Source: Moringa oleifera | Taxonomy: Eukaryota > Streptophyta > Magnoliopsida > Brassicales > Moringaceae | Direction: 5' to 3' | Assembly (NCBI GenBank): GCA_021397835.1 | Contig: JAJFZO010000191.1 | Span: 6,453,001-6,517,000, forward strand | DNA: 64,000 nucleotides | Shown: positions 22,294 through 34,700 of the stretch, in pieces | How the letters are laid out: every line of letters begins with the position of its first letter | Numbering within the stretch: the first letter of the stretch is position 1 | Made by a program: the position numbers and the translations under genes | Notes under the pieces: model-generated | Databases searched by the model: none | What the model was told of the DNA's origin: nothing | Seen by the model: the letters and a program-made list of their open reading frames with translations, nothing else

Positions 22294-25200
22294 GTGAAAA
22301 ACATTCAAGAATGCTGCCTTTTATTTAATCTGCCGGGTGACCGCTTGATCATCCGATTTCCAGAGTTGCAACTGGAGAATTCTTCTCAGATCTCAGGGAA
22401 TATAATTCAAGCGCTCTTTCATCACCGACAAGATCCTAATCTTCAGGTTCGTGAAGCAGGACAAGCAAAAGTCATTGGCCAAGATTCATTGGAGATCTTA
22501 ATGCTGAGGAATGCAGGGGATAGTGAAGCCAATGATACTTTTAGGGCAATGGAGGAGGAAACTATTGGCTGTCCTGAAAGTCCAAGTCTTAGAAACATTA
22601 GAACACAAGTTTCTTCTAGTGACTTGCTGAGTGCTATTGCACCATCAGTCCAATTGATGTCTGAATCAGTTAATGGAATTTTAGATGAAAAAGATCCTGT
22701 ATATAGAGACCACGATAAGTTGGCCTTAGCAACGAAGAAGCAAATTAAGCAAGAAGAAGAACAAGTAAGAGCAGAGAAGCTTGTTGACAATCCTAGTTTT
22801 GGGTCTGAAGCAAAGGCAGGGAGAGAGGAACCTGTAACTTTGCCACCAAATCTTCCTCAAGTAAAGGAGAAAGTGGTTGCTTCTGGTGATTCAGGTGATC
22901 AATCTAATGATGATAAGGCCATTGGTTCCCAAACAATAAGCAAGATGAAAATTGGACACATTCAGAGGAGGCTTCCTAGGGTGCCTAGGCCACCTCCTAA
23001 ACCATCTGCTAGGTCTCAAGCTGGCACGAAAACAAATCTTTCAATCCGGATATGCCCAACTCCACCTCCTCCTCCTCCAGGTGCCCCACGAGCTCCACCT
23101 TCTCAGTCAGGTGCCCCACGACCCCCACCTCCTCCCTCAGGTGCCCCACGGCCTCCACCTCCTTCCGCAGGTGCCCCACGATCCTCACCTCTTGCCCCAG
23201 GTGCACCACGACTCCCACCACCACAACCTGGCGGACCACCTCCTCCTCTTCAACTGACGGGAAGTTTACCTAGAGGGGCAGGAACTGGGGATAAAGTTCA
23301 ACGAGCTACTGAACTCATTGAATTTTACCAGACATTGATGAAACGTGAGGCAAGGCAGGATAAACCATCTTCTTTTTCTTCAGGAACTGATGCATCAGCT
23401 GCTAAAAGTGACATGGTTGGGGAGATTGAGAGCAAATCAGCATACCTCTTAGCTGTAAGTTAAATTTAGTCTTCAGTTCTATAGATTCTCCTATTCTGAA
23501 ATGGAATTGTAGGACTTTGTTATTCAAACTCCAAACACATTGGCTGGTTCAGGTAAAAGATGATGTGGAAACCCAAGGTGATTTTGTCCAGTCATTGGCA
23601 ACTGAAGTTCGAGCAGCTTCCTTCACCGACGTAGAAGATCTAGTGGCCTTTGTAAACTGGCTAGATGAGGAACTCTCCTTCTTGGTATGCCACCAAATTT
23701 CATCTGCTCAGATATGCTAGGTACTTGAGGTTTACACTGATAAAGGTTTCATTTCTTGGGAACAATGTAATTTGCAAGTAAAGCATGCTTTGATGTTCTT
23801 AATGTTAACCAGCTCGTGGGTTTTAGTATTAAGCAAGAATTCAAAATTTTAGCTTGAACTCGTTCTATTGGAGCATGTTAATGAACACAATTAGGCATAC
23901 CTTTTTCTCTGAAAAACATGAAAAAAGAAGATAACAAGCTAAATCATCTATTCCATTTTCATGAATTTTATTAGGCTGATGAACGGGCTGTTCTCAAACA
24001 CTTCGATTGGCCTGAAGCAAAAGCTGATGCATTAAGAGAGGCAGCTTGCAAGTACCAGGACCTAGTGAAATTAGAGAAGGAAACCATCAATTTTGTTGAT
24101 GATCCCAACCTCAGATGTGAAGCTGCTTTGCTGAAAATGTGCAAACTTCTTCAAAAGTATGTACAGTTCTTCGTTTGGATTTTCATTCAATAGAACAGAA
24201 CTAATTTGACATGCCCCTATCTTCTTTTCAATCATTTCACCTAACTTGCATTAATCTCTTTTGTGTTGAGGAGTTTCATATTAATTTTTATGAGCTTTGG
24301 AGGTTGTACAGAGTTCTTAACTTCTTCTTCTTCTTTTTTTAATCATTGTAAGCAATTGGAATGCCAATTTACAATCTCTATGTTCTTTCACATTTTGTCA
24401 GAGTCGAAGATACCATATATACACTCTTACGTACAAGGGACAAATCTATTTTACTGTATAAGGAATCTGGAGTTCCTGTTAATTGGTTACTTGATTCAGG
24501 TGTTGTTGGCAAGGTATGCTTCACATCTGTAGATTTCATTCTATATAATAATTCCAGAGTTGGGGCGTTGGATCCTTCTTTGCAGTGTATAATCCCATTA
24601 ACAGGAACTTGGACTTGCATCTTTCAGTAATGTTAAAGATGAATATACTAGAGGGTAGTTGACAAGTGATTGCTTTCACTCTTTGTACAAATGATTCAGT
24701 AAGACAATTGAACTCACTAGGACATTACTTGCCATAAAGATTCTGAAGATTTTACAACCTAAGAGTTGCTTTGGTGCCTCAGAAGATTTTAAGTATAAAT
24801 GCAATTGTTTCTTGCCATTAAATGGTCACGTTGTTGTTTCTTGTCAAATTCCATTACTTCTCATTGCAGGTCAAGCTTTCATCTTTGCGATTGGCAAGGA
24901 ACTACATGAAACGTGTAATTTCTGAACTTGATGCATTGGGTGGGACACGAAAGCAGCAAAACAGAGAGTTTTGTCTTCTGCAAGGTGTCCGTTTTGCATT
25001 CCGTGTTCATCAGGTACGATTACTTTCTAGTTTTGGATGATGTCAAATGTGAAAGGTTAACAGAAAACAGAAATAAGTAACAAAGAAAGTTGACTGTGCT
25101 GGCTCTACCGGACATGGATAACGTTGCATCCATGTTGACTGTTTCTGCAAATCCCTTACCACAAAACATTCTATCCCAAAGTAATGCCTGCAAACTGTAT

Positions 25201-25349
25201 TTTATTTTCTGATTTTGAGCATAAAAACTTGAGCTCGAATTCTGTTGGAAACAGCAAACAAATTGATGCGTTGGATCTTATTCCAGTTTGCAGGGGGGTT
25301 TGATGCAGAAACCAGGAAGGCTTTTCAAGAACTTAGGAGCAGTTTCTAG
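22294..25349 (+). CDS. CHUP1-like: CHUP1/IPGA1-like protein, six visible exons, 5' end unresolved
   Basis: Exons by GT-AG sites and frame: 22294-23454, 23553-23684, 23975-24156, 24402-24513, 24870-25013, 25287-25349 (TAG). Together they give about 597 codons. The middle holds a proline-rich tract (about residues 250-330) with GAPR-PPPP repeats, as in profilin- or actin-binding proteins. From about residue 335 the conserved C-terminal domain follows: ELIEFYQTLMKRE, then DDVETQGDFVQSLATEVRAA, VNWLDEELSFLADERAVLKHFDWPE, and FAGGFDAETRKAFQELR at the end. Family members (CHUP1, IPGA1 and related proteins) act in chloroplast positioning, microtubule organisation or anisotropic growth. The frame begins with GTG at 22294; no convincing ATG lies upstream before the stop at 22276-22278. 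The N-terminal coiled coil usual in the family is not seen, so an upstream exon is missing or lost. Confidence 0.85.
23079..23240 (+). repeat. In-frame tandem repeats coding GAPR-PPP units
   Basis: Five units of about 30-33 bases start with GGTGCCCCACGA-like words inside the first exon of the CHUP1-like gene and code for the proline-rich tract. Frames on the opposite strand and in the other plus frames here are shadows of this repeat. Confidence 0.85.
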
Positions 25350-26848
25350 GGGGAAAATCAGGGAAGGAAATAATGCAGAAGCATAATTTTTCTCTTTTAT
25401 TCTGTTGTATAGTTCATTTTTTTCCATTTCCATGATGCATCACACACCTTATGGAGCAGATACTCTACAGTAATAGATCCCTTCAGAAAGCCGCGGGGGG
25501 GGGGGGGCGAGGGAGGGCAGAAAAAGAAGAAGAAAGAAGGACAAGTTATACAAAGGAAACTTCAAATAATTGCAGTTTAGCCGACTTGTTTATGCATAGT
25601 TGTCAACAAGAAATCAAGAGCCTGTTTATACAACCTGAAGATGATGCCATATGAGCTAAAAACCTTTAGTAGTTCTTATTTTCTCCTGTCTCTGTGATCG
25701 CCAGTGAACCTTCATGGCACATATTGCTCAATGTAGATCTCAGTCCGGTTGTATCTAGGCCTTTTAGAGAGAAAGAAATTGCATTTCTTACCGTCACCAT
25801 GTAATTACAAAACTTTCTTTCATTGAATTTGACCAGCAACTCAGATCCTCCCTGATCAAAGGATTAAAAGAATCACCATCTCATTGATTTTTGTATATCT
25901 CTGAAACTTAAAACAATGTGTAGAAGTTTAGTAGAATAATGTAACAGTAATCAAAAAAATATGATGAGATGATTCTATCTACTATTGAGGCAGAAGTTGT
26001 CAATTCGCCCATCTAACGAACAAGCTTCTCCTTCTTGTGCCTTATGCCATGAACTTTAAATAATCAGAAAGAGGCTTAGTCAGGAACTGTCATATACCAA
26101 GTCCATTTTTCAGGGGATAATATCCAGCTCCACTAGCCTATCTATTGTGAAGCCTTGACCACGTCTTACTTCTGAACAAAAGTAGAATCTCATGGCATTT
26201 TCTCTTTCTAATTGTAACTAATTTTGCATATCCTTATGGACTTTTTTCCAAGATACTGGAAGATTTTCTAGGAACACTTGATGGGTCATCAGTAAAACAA
26301 CTTGCAACCATGAGAAGAAAATATTTTAAGAAAAACGACAAGTTTAATGACCAGAAAAAAGGTGATCATCTCGATCTCTGACTTGTTAAAACCTGGCATG
26401 AGTTACTGACTTTTCAGCTGCATACTTCGATGTTGGTTTTTACTGCTCTGGCTCATTGGCAAAGAAAGAAGTCTTGCGTTTTGACTGGAATTGTTCATAA
26501 TGACTGGCATGGAAAGGTGTGAAATGAAAGCGAAGGGCAAAGAAGAAAATTTATTCTTGACCTTTTCCATTGATTCTATGTTTATCTAGGTAGAAGGAAT
26601 CGAAATTGAACCAGAAATCTCTACACCAGCTAGGATGGTACAAGCCCAACAGCGCAGTGCAGAATTCACGGAAGGTGGGGAAGAACAGAGAAACAGAGCA
26701 GAAATAGATGGTTACTTGCTATGTTACTGCCAGTATCAACACTGAAAAACCAGATCAAAAGAAAATTTTGACAGAACTCTTTCCTGCTTATTCAAATGAC
26801 TGCAAGTACTTTACAACTATCAAATACATGATGTACATAAATATGCAA
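25350..26848. other. Intergenic region between convergent genes
   Basis: It contains the 3' untranslated end of the CHUP1-like gene and that of the minus-strand gene at 26849. I see no further gene. Confidence 0.6.
25495..25507. repeat. Run of 13 G in the 3' region of the CHUP1-like gene
   Basis: The run lies about 150 bases after the stop codon, followed by purine-rich sequence. Length may be unreliable. Confidence 0.85.
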
Positions 26849-27310
26849 CTAGCTTGAATCTTTAGCCATCGGAAAGGAAAAGTCTGTAAAAAGATTGGCC
26901 CTCGGAGACCTTGGCGGAGGCTCAGCAAGCCGGTTCCCATAACTATCGTAATATATCGCACCTGAAAATTCCGGTAGCCGGCATTTGTCACCCATCAAGA
27001 TCGCTTTTTGCCACAACCCATCTTCTCCAAATGTCCCCTCCTCTTTGGCTCTAATGTCTCCCTCGTCATCACCACTGCTCTTCTTCTTGTTGATAAATGG
27101 CATTGCTTTGATGCCTATAGTGGTCACCAGATGCCTTGGCGACGCTAACGGTGACTTGGGCTGCAGTTGTGCTTCACTTGCTTTCTTCGGCGAATGGCGT
27201 GTCTGTCTAGCGCACAAGGCCACGAGAGCTGACATTGAGACGAACAAGCCAATTGCCAGTAGAATGGACCCAAGATTGTCACCAACTTGTTGTGGCACTG
27301 GACGTACCAT
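26849..27310 (-). CDS. Small plant-specific single-pass membrane protein, function unknown
   Basis: A single-exon frame of 153 codons. I chose the ATG at 27308-27310 (MVRPVPQQVGD); the frame is open up to 27391 but only from a TTG. Residues 11-33 form a likely membrane helix (LGSILLAIGLFVSMSALVALC). A basic stretch with RQTRHSPKK follows, then an acidic linker and a C-terminal motif with GDKCRLPEFSGAIYYD and RLAEPPPRSPR. These C-terminal words are the part kept best in the pseudogene at 21594, which supports them as the conserved core. A TATA-like TTATATAA lies at about 27367-27374, some 60 bases before the ATG. I do not know a function. From memory it resembles Arabidopsis proteins of unknown function, but I could not check this. 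Confidence 0.75.
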   Translation of the reverse strand: MVRPVPQQVGDNLGSILLAIGLFVSMSALVALCARQTRHSPKKASEAQLQPKSPLASPRHLVTTIGIKAMPFINKKKSSGDDEGDIRAKEEGTFGEDGLWQKAILMGDKCRLPEFSGAIYYDSYGNRLAEPPPRSPRANLFTDFSFPMAKDSS

Positions 27311-27365
27311 TCCTGTTCCCTGATGGTTTGGTAAACTAGATGGCCTTGGAGAATCAAGATGAGCA

Positions 27366-27375
27366 TTATATAAAT
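27366..27375 (-). promoter_or_regulatory. Probable TATA box of the small membrane-protein gene
   Basis: The minus-strand word TTTATATAAT lies about 60 bases before the chosen ATG, a normal distance for a plant promoter with a short leader. Confidence 0.5.
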
Positions 27376-27399
27376 GTAGGAATTTGATCAAATAATTAG

Positions 27400-30300
27400 A
27401 CGGTGGAGGCAGGCCTATAGGAGGAACTCCTTATTCTCAAGACCAAATTGTGTCATTTAATCTATAAAGTTTTGAATCTTTTTTTTTTTGGTGGGTGTTG
27501 GCATTAATAAGTGCAGCCTTGTGATTTCAACTGGCCCATGGAATACATGTCGACCACAATGTGGACCAAGGGGAGGTCCACCTCATGCTTTATGATATGA
27601 TTCAAAGTATGCAAATAATAAATCACACAAATTATGTTTTATTTTATTCCAAGAAATATAAAATTGATAGTCAAAGTTTTTTGTATTTATTTTTTATTAT
27701 ATTAACATAATAAATTATAAGAAAAATATTTTTATTTAAAAACATAACACAAAATAAGATCAAAAGAAAATGCTAATATTCCATACATAAGATGGATCCA
27801 CTAATGTTGATGTTGTATGATAAATGGTGAAGTAGTATTAAATGGGGTGGCTGATTGGATGCCTAGAAAGTGAGGGAAACATGTGAAAGAATGGGTAACA
27901 TGTCTGCTTGTTTAATCCATTTGATTAAATTAATGTTAAGGTTGTTGTGTTAACAGTCTGGTGTTGGTCATCTTATGTTGTTGGTTGTTTCAAGTCAATT
28001 GGCATGCAATTATGGATTTGATTAAGAAGCACCAAGAGAATATGTATTATCACTTATTTGAAATGTTGAGTTAATTGTCCAATATAGTTTCCCCATCATA
28101 ATACATGTAATATGTTCCATGCATCTGAATAATTTTGATTGATGGTGCGTCACTAATAAATCCAACGTGGCCTTTCAAACTTTCAAAAAGAAATGATTTC
28201 TAGTTGCTATATTCTTACAAAACAAGCATGTTTATCTAATTTCTTTTAGATATTTTTTTAGATATATGATTGGGAAATATAACCCGTCAGTCCATTGATA
28301 ATTACATACAATTTCTAATAATTAAATGATATTTCATAGATGTTTTAAGCTTGATATTGGTAAACATGAAGGATGCCAAAAACTTAAAAAATTGTTTAAT
28401 TATTAAAAAATTAAATTAAACAAATTAATTGAAATGAATTTAAAGAAAAATATAGCATATAAATGTGTACTTTGTCAAGATAAAATTGAAATTTAACACC
28501 TATCTCATTCTACGTAATTTTTGAGATAAAATTATCTAATTTAATATTAATAAATATTTTGATAAATGGATCTTAAAATATAATATTATAATTTTAAAAA
28601 ATAGCAAATCAAATTATAGTTATTTTTTTAAAAGAAAAACTTTTGCCTCAAATAAAAAATAATATAAAGTTTTAAAACATTTTGAAAGGATGAAACATTT
28701 AGGTGCTCATGTGCCTTCGCAAATTGCTTGATTGATTGTATTATAGCAAATTAAAACTTGAAAGGATCTACAAAACAAAAAATTGAAAAAAAAAAAAAAG
28801 GACTCCAACAAGCAAATCAATGAATTAAAGAATTGTTCTGTGAAAATGTACTTAATGTCTTTTGTAAAATTTTGAATAAAATCGAGTTGGATAAGACAGA
28901 GCCAATAAAATTATCAATTCTTATATGTTGAGATAAGATAACCGAGAGAAATTTGATTTTATCTCTTGTTAAGATAAATTTTTGAGAAATTTATTCTTTT
29001 AAATGTTTTGTCAAATTCAAATTATGAGAAAATTGAATATTGTGTATTAATTTATATTATTCATATGATCAACTCAAATTGACTTGTTGAGTCAAATCTT
29101 ATGTGATTTGTTTTGATTGATTATATGATTTTGATTTTTATATGCATCATTTGATTTAAAATATTAACTTTAAAAAGATTTAATATTTTTTATATTATTT
29201 TTAAATAATATAACTAATCAAAATAATGTATCTTTTAAAAAATAAATACATATTTTAAGAAAACATAAATTTTCATTTACACCATCATATAATTTTTTGA
29301 GTAGTATTAAAGATTAACTAAACTTGATTATGCTTCAAATTACTTTTTAATTAGTTTAAAATCTCCCCTTATTAAACTACTTTCAAAAAGTTAAGCTAAA
29401 ACCTTATATAGATTTTATTTATTTTTTTATTCATAGTATAACAACTTAGTATTGTTTAATTAAAAACTTGATGTATCAAACATATTAATATTATTATACC
29501 GGTGGTGAATTAATCACCAGATATTCAAAATCTCGGTGTTGAAAGTAACTGTTCAATTGAAATTTTGCAAATTTTTTTAAAAATAATGTCTGTTCTTTTT
29601 ACTGAATGCTGGGTGGTTTTCCATTGCATAATTGGTCTGAAGCACCTTCTCATTAGGTGGGCTATCATTCGAATAATACCTTGATTAGACTTTGATAATA
29701 ATCTCTCCTTCCATACCATAATTATATGGTTGATAATCATCATCTTTCTCGCCATTTAATTGTTTTTCCAATTTCTAAAGAGAGTGAAGCTGGACAAGAA
29801 TGTTGCTGCATGCGATGGATTATTGTCCCTGGATCGCTGTGCCTGAAGTTGCATGATCAAAAGGGTAAACGAATGCATCATTATGGAAGTAAAACAGGAT
29901 TTGTCGGGGAATCCTTTATAGGTACCGAGTTGGTAAAATGACATCTCCTCTCCATTAATGTAACCATGGGATGAGAGTGCATGCAGTACAAAGTGGGTGG
30001 GGTGTCAAGGTTTCTAAGTGTAGGTTTTATGCAACCAAAAGGCAAAAGATTCTAATGCTTCACACTGTTAGATTTGGGTGTCTTATGTAGATATTGTGAT
30101 TGTTCATCAAGTTTTTTTAATACAATAATATGATAGTAACACCACATTAGTGGAGCACCTTGTCAATTCTGATAATTAAAATCAAGAACAAGTAAGTGGG
30201 TGGCATATATCGTTTATTCTCATGATCTGGATCTAACAATCCAACTTGAAATGGCCAAACCCCACTAATCTGTTCTTTCTCTTTTCGCTTCAGGCTCAGG

Positions 30301-31207
30301 TCTTTTCAGGTCATTTTAGTTTCTTTTCTTCATTATTTCATTAACATAAAAGAGATTGGTTAATTTCCGGTATTGTCATCATGTCATGATCAGCTGCCAA
30401 GAGGTGGTCAAGGATGAATTTGAGCACAGAATCCGCAGAATTTGCAAACCCATTTAATATTTTCCCTTTTTTCATTAATTATGTGGTTTTTTACTTGTTA
30501 CAAACTTAATGTTTGCTCATAATTATCACTACCCACTTTTGAGCTGGAATATATTATAAAGCTTCTTCACCATCCTAGGGCAAGGGCTCCACTTTTATGC
30601 CACTCCATCGATTTACAATTATGAGAAATATATTACACATTGTGATCGATTCAAGACTTTGGCAAGATCATATCGGCGGTGCACATTGCTTTTGTTAATC
30701 TTCAAAGAAACCTAAGCTTTTGCACTGACCAACCCCCATTAGTTTATGCCATTATGGTGCAGCTAGCGAGTTCAATACTTGCTTCTCAAAGGCATGCCGT
30801 GCCGTTACAGCCACTCATGTTTCTCGGAGATTTCAACAATCTAGGAACCGATCATGATGATAATTAATGATTACTTTGATCTAAGTAAGCATTACCATGG
30901 TAATCCTGCACTTAAACAAATTAATATAACCAACCAAATAAAAAAAAAAAGAAATCTTTTCCGTTTTTGTTTCCTATGGTGATATAACAATAATATATTA
31001 ATGTTGTCAATAACATGTACAGACTGAAAACCTTAGAGTATATCATACACCACGATCCATATTAATCTGAATTATGATTTTATGAATAAAAGGATTAAAA
31101 AAAAAAGAAAAAAAATCATACAACTAATGAAAGCTCTCACTAACCAGTGGTCTTTCCTTTCTTTTGGTCTCTTTTTAGCTTTTTGTCATTCCCCGGCGGA
31201 GGAACCA
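27400..31207. other. AT-rich intergenic region, no gene recognised
   Basis: Both strands show only short open frames without motifs. 28,200-29,500 is especially AT-rich. The stretch just after the CLE gene's stop (30,600-31,207) is probably its 3' untranslated and downstream sequence. Confidence 0.5.
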
Positions 31208-31564
31208 TCAATGGTGCAATGGATTAGGTCCGGTAGGCACGAGCCGCTTTTCTACGCCGTAGCGCGGGTCAATCTCGGTATCAGCTGGGTCAGGCTGCAT
31301 TTTCCTGCCCGGCAACGGACTCCGGTGGCGTCCATGGTTTATTCGAAAAGGGGTGAAATCAAACTTGCTGGCTAGGACTTTCCTATTGATCAACGGATGG
31401 TTATAAGAGCTCGGTAGAGAGGAATGACGTGTAGGTTTCCTCCTGTTTTGCTTGTTGTTGATGTTGATCCTGGACCTGAAGTCGTGGAACTCATGAAGCA
31501 GAAGCAAGAGGAGAGAGAACCAGAGAATGATGAAGACTACTTGAGAGGAGACTTTCAAGGCCAT
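31208..31564 (-). CDS. CLE12/13-like: CLE peptide precursor of the CLE9-13 group
   Basis: A single-exon frame of 118 residues from ATG at 31562-31564 to TGA at 31208-31210. Residues 1-25 form a hydrophobic signal peptide (VVFIILWFSLLLLLLHEF). A variable basic middle follows. KFDFTPF at 67-73 and EIDPRYGVEKR just before the end are words of the CLE9-13 precursors. The last 12 residues (107-118, coded at 31211-31246) are RLVPTGPNPLHH, the CLE dodecapeptide, with the Pro residues that are hydroxylated in related peptides and the C-terminal His-His. The mature peptide is known in the family to be cut out in the secretory path and to signal through CLAVATA1-type receptor kinases. Thr at position 5 of the motif replaces the usual Ser. 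Confidence 0.92.
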   Translation of the reverse strand: MALKVSSQVVFIILWFSLLLLLLHEFHDFRSRININNKQNRRKPTRHSSLPSSYNHPLINRKVLASKFDFTPFRINHGRHRSPLPGRKMQPDPADTEIDPRYGVEKRLVPTGPNPLHH

Positions 31565-31762
31565 GGAGGAAGAGTAGGAACAGAAGAAGAAGAAGAGTTA
31601 GAAGAGGAAGCATGGATGGTTTTTCAGGCTTGACAGCTTGAACCTAATGTTCAAATCACATAACAAAATACAGAGGGAGAGTTGAAATATGCGTTTTTTG
31701 GGTTCTCATGTGATACCTGAGAGAAGCTTTTAATGCTAATTTATTAAGAACGAAAGCATGTA

Positions 31763-31793
31763 AGAGAGAGAGAGAGGGAGAGAGAGAGAGAGA
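31763..31793. repeat. (GA)n microsatellite upstream of the CLE gene
   Basis: It lies about 200 bases before the CLE start codon, in the promoter or leader. GA-rich tracts there can act as GAGA-type elements in plants, but no direct evidence is available. Confidence 0.85.
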
Positions 31794-31799
31794 AGGGGG

Positions 31800-34700
31800 A
31801 TAAAGGTAGAGCCTTTCCCAATGAAACTTCCTTAGAAATCAAGTAACACAAAAGGGTAATAATAACAAATGTCAAAGCCTGAATTATATTATGTTTGATT
31901 ATATGCTTATTATTAATAATCTGTGGAATAAGTTTGACCTATTTTGGTATAATTAATATGCAAATTTGAAGTCCTTTTTGGTTCTCCAGCTCCCATGGTT
32001 GGCAGCAGGGAAAGATCCATGCTGGGTTTGAGTGAATCGCAACTAAATAAAGCCGTAGGGAATATGCAATCCTCATTTTCTGTGGACAAAGCAATCTATG
32101 AACAGTCATAGTAAAAGTGAAGATAATTGGCATTGCTTAGCTTGCATCAAAACCATCCACCATTCCTCTTTTCTCCAGTTTTCTTTTTCTAATTTCTTCT
32201 TCTTAAAGTTTCAAAGATTAAAAGAAAAAAGCAATTAAATAGAACACAACTGCTTCTTAAGTCTATCCATTTTGACCTAATTAAGTCCCAATTAAATGTA
32301 ATTAATTCTGTTCAATGTGGGTCGGTCCACTTCTTAATGAACAAGCTCAACTACGCACGAATAGCTTCATGTAGTCTTAGAGCTTTAACTTCTTTGGAAA
32401 ATTATGGAAAACTTTATTATAAAGGAATCATGATTTAATTTAGTTTATCTTCACTTTTTTAAGAAATAATAACACGTGATCTGGTTAAGATTTTATATCA
32501 TTATCATTATATATGCTTATATTTAAGAATACAAGGGAGAACTACATTTATTAAAGAAAATTATTGACATTAAAATTAGTACTAAAATAAATGTTTTCTA
32601 TGAATGAAAAGCTTGCTTTAAATTTTCTTAAAGTATTTTAGTATATTTAACTTGAGGCAAAACCCAATGCGGACCAAACTTTAACCACAAGTTTAGGAAA
32701 GTTTAATGTATTTTAACATTAAACCTTTTGTCTTAAGTTACTTTGAGGAAGAGTTCTATACAGCTAGGAAGATGGGAACTATGCACGGTTTGATTCTCTG
32801 TCCGCACCAACCTCAAGATGAAATGCCATTGATGTTGCCAAGGGCTATGTAGCAAATTAGTAAATTAATGATTTTCCTTTTGGTCAAAAGTAAATTAAAT
32901 ACATTTTCGTTCAAATAAAATAGTTACCTTAATCATAAAGTTAATATAATTGCATCATTTAATTGTCTTTATAGAAAAAAAAAGGGTTGGTTTTAACCTT
33001 TTATTATTGTTTATGCATTAGTATATAATTATTATGCCAAATTTTGATTTTTAAAATTATTATCATGCCAACTTTTGATTTTTTAAAATTATAAATTATG
33101 GACTTTTATTTTAGAGTTCATTAATATAAGTATTGGTTTTAAATATGAAAATTAATTTATTTTTCACTTCAATTTAAATTTTTTTGGAATAAATATTAAA
33201 AAATATGTTCGAATTTTGAACTTTTATTCTATTAAATTTTACACATATAATGTTTAACTTTTTTAATTTAAATTTTGTTAAAAATTTTAAAAATTAAAGA
33301 TATTAAAATTGAGGATCTTGTATGACAAATTTGATTTAAAATTTTTGCATCCATGCAAAGATTTAGAAACATTCCAAATATTGTCACAAAAAACTTTAAA
33401 ATGTTTTGAATATCAAAAAAATTTAAATATTTTGCAAAATCAAAAGTTCAAAAAATTTATTAAAAATAACTTAACAAGTAAAAAAATAATAAAATATTTT
33501 AAAATTCATGTGAGTTATTTTTGAGATATTTTAATTACAAAAATATTTTAAATATTTTAACAGTTAATTTAGGTCAAGATATAATTTACATTAAATTGAT
33601 ATTTTTAAGATAAAATTAAATGAATTTAAAGTTTGATTTTTAAATTTAAATATTAAATTTATTTATATATATTTATTAAAAAAATTTAAGATAAAGTCTC
33701 ATAAAATTTTTATATTTGATTTATATTTCCAAATATAGCTTCATGTTTCAAATTTAACATTATAAACTTTAAAATAATAAAAATTAGAGATAAAGACATC
33801 AAATAATAAATTATTATTGTCGAGAAACTTTTTGGCCGACCTTCATTACTCCTACTTAATTTCTCTGCAAAACCTTAATATCCAACCTTATTTTGGCCTA
33901 CTATCAAACGAAGGTAACTCATCACGTTGGGATCATTGATTTTTTTTTTTAAATAAAAGAATCAAAGAATGATTAAAAAACTTAAATCTTACTTTTTTTA
34001 ACTTTTAATTTATTAATATATTTTATTATTTATTTTCTTTAAATTTTTTTAAATTGCCAAGAAAAACTTTGGAGGATCTTATTCTCAATAGAAAATAAAA
34101 TACACCCACCAAGTCCCTCTTTTGCCAATTTCCCCTCCCATTTCTGGTCCACCCTTTACAAGAGACTGAGATCTTTTTTCGATTTGATTTTTGTGTTGAA
34201 TTTTTAACAAAGAGTTATAAGGATATTTTAATAATTTATTATGCTAATAAAAAATTTGAATTATCAAATTTATTAAATTATTTTATGTTATAATTTTATT
34301 AAAAATTCAATACAGCTTAAATCAGTAAAAAATTCTGATCTCTACAAAAGCTTAATCTTAAAAATGATGTTTTAAAAATTGAAGTCAAAGATGCCATAAA
34401 AAAGATCACGAAATTCTTGATTACCTTTTTTAATTTTGCAAATTATGATTTTCAAAATTATGTTCACTCGCAACCTCATTGACTAGGTTGATACAAACAC
34501 AATTCTATCCATGAATTCTATAAAATGATATTGAACGAGTGATCCCGTTTATTTTCAATATGATTAAATTTAATTAACGGATTCGAGTAAAAAATATTAA
34601 GTAAAGCTTTACATTCCTTGTAGAACTTTAAGATTTGAAAATTGTTTATGCTCATCCAATGGACAAATCCTTAACAGAAAAAAAAAAAAAAAAAAAAACC

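Noticed and set aside
22952..23273. Open frames in other frames of the CHUP1-like first exon
   Set aside because: Shadows of the in-frame proline-rich repeat.
24263..24630. Frames across 24.3-24.6 kb of the CHUP1-like gene in other frames
   Set aside because: They overlap the true exon 24402-24513 and its introns; the splice sites and the conserved domain define the real frame.
27311..27391. Upstream extension of the small membrane-protein frame
   Set aside because: It needs a TTG start and crosses the likely TATA box; the ATG at 27308-27310 just before the conserved part is more plausible.
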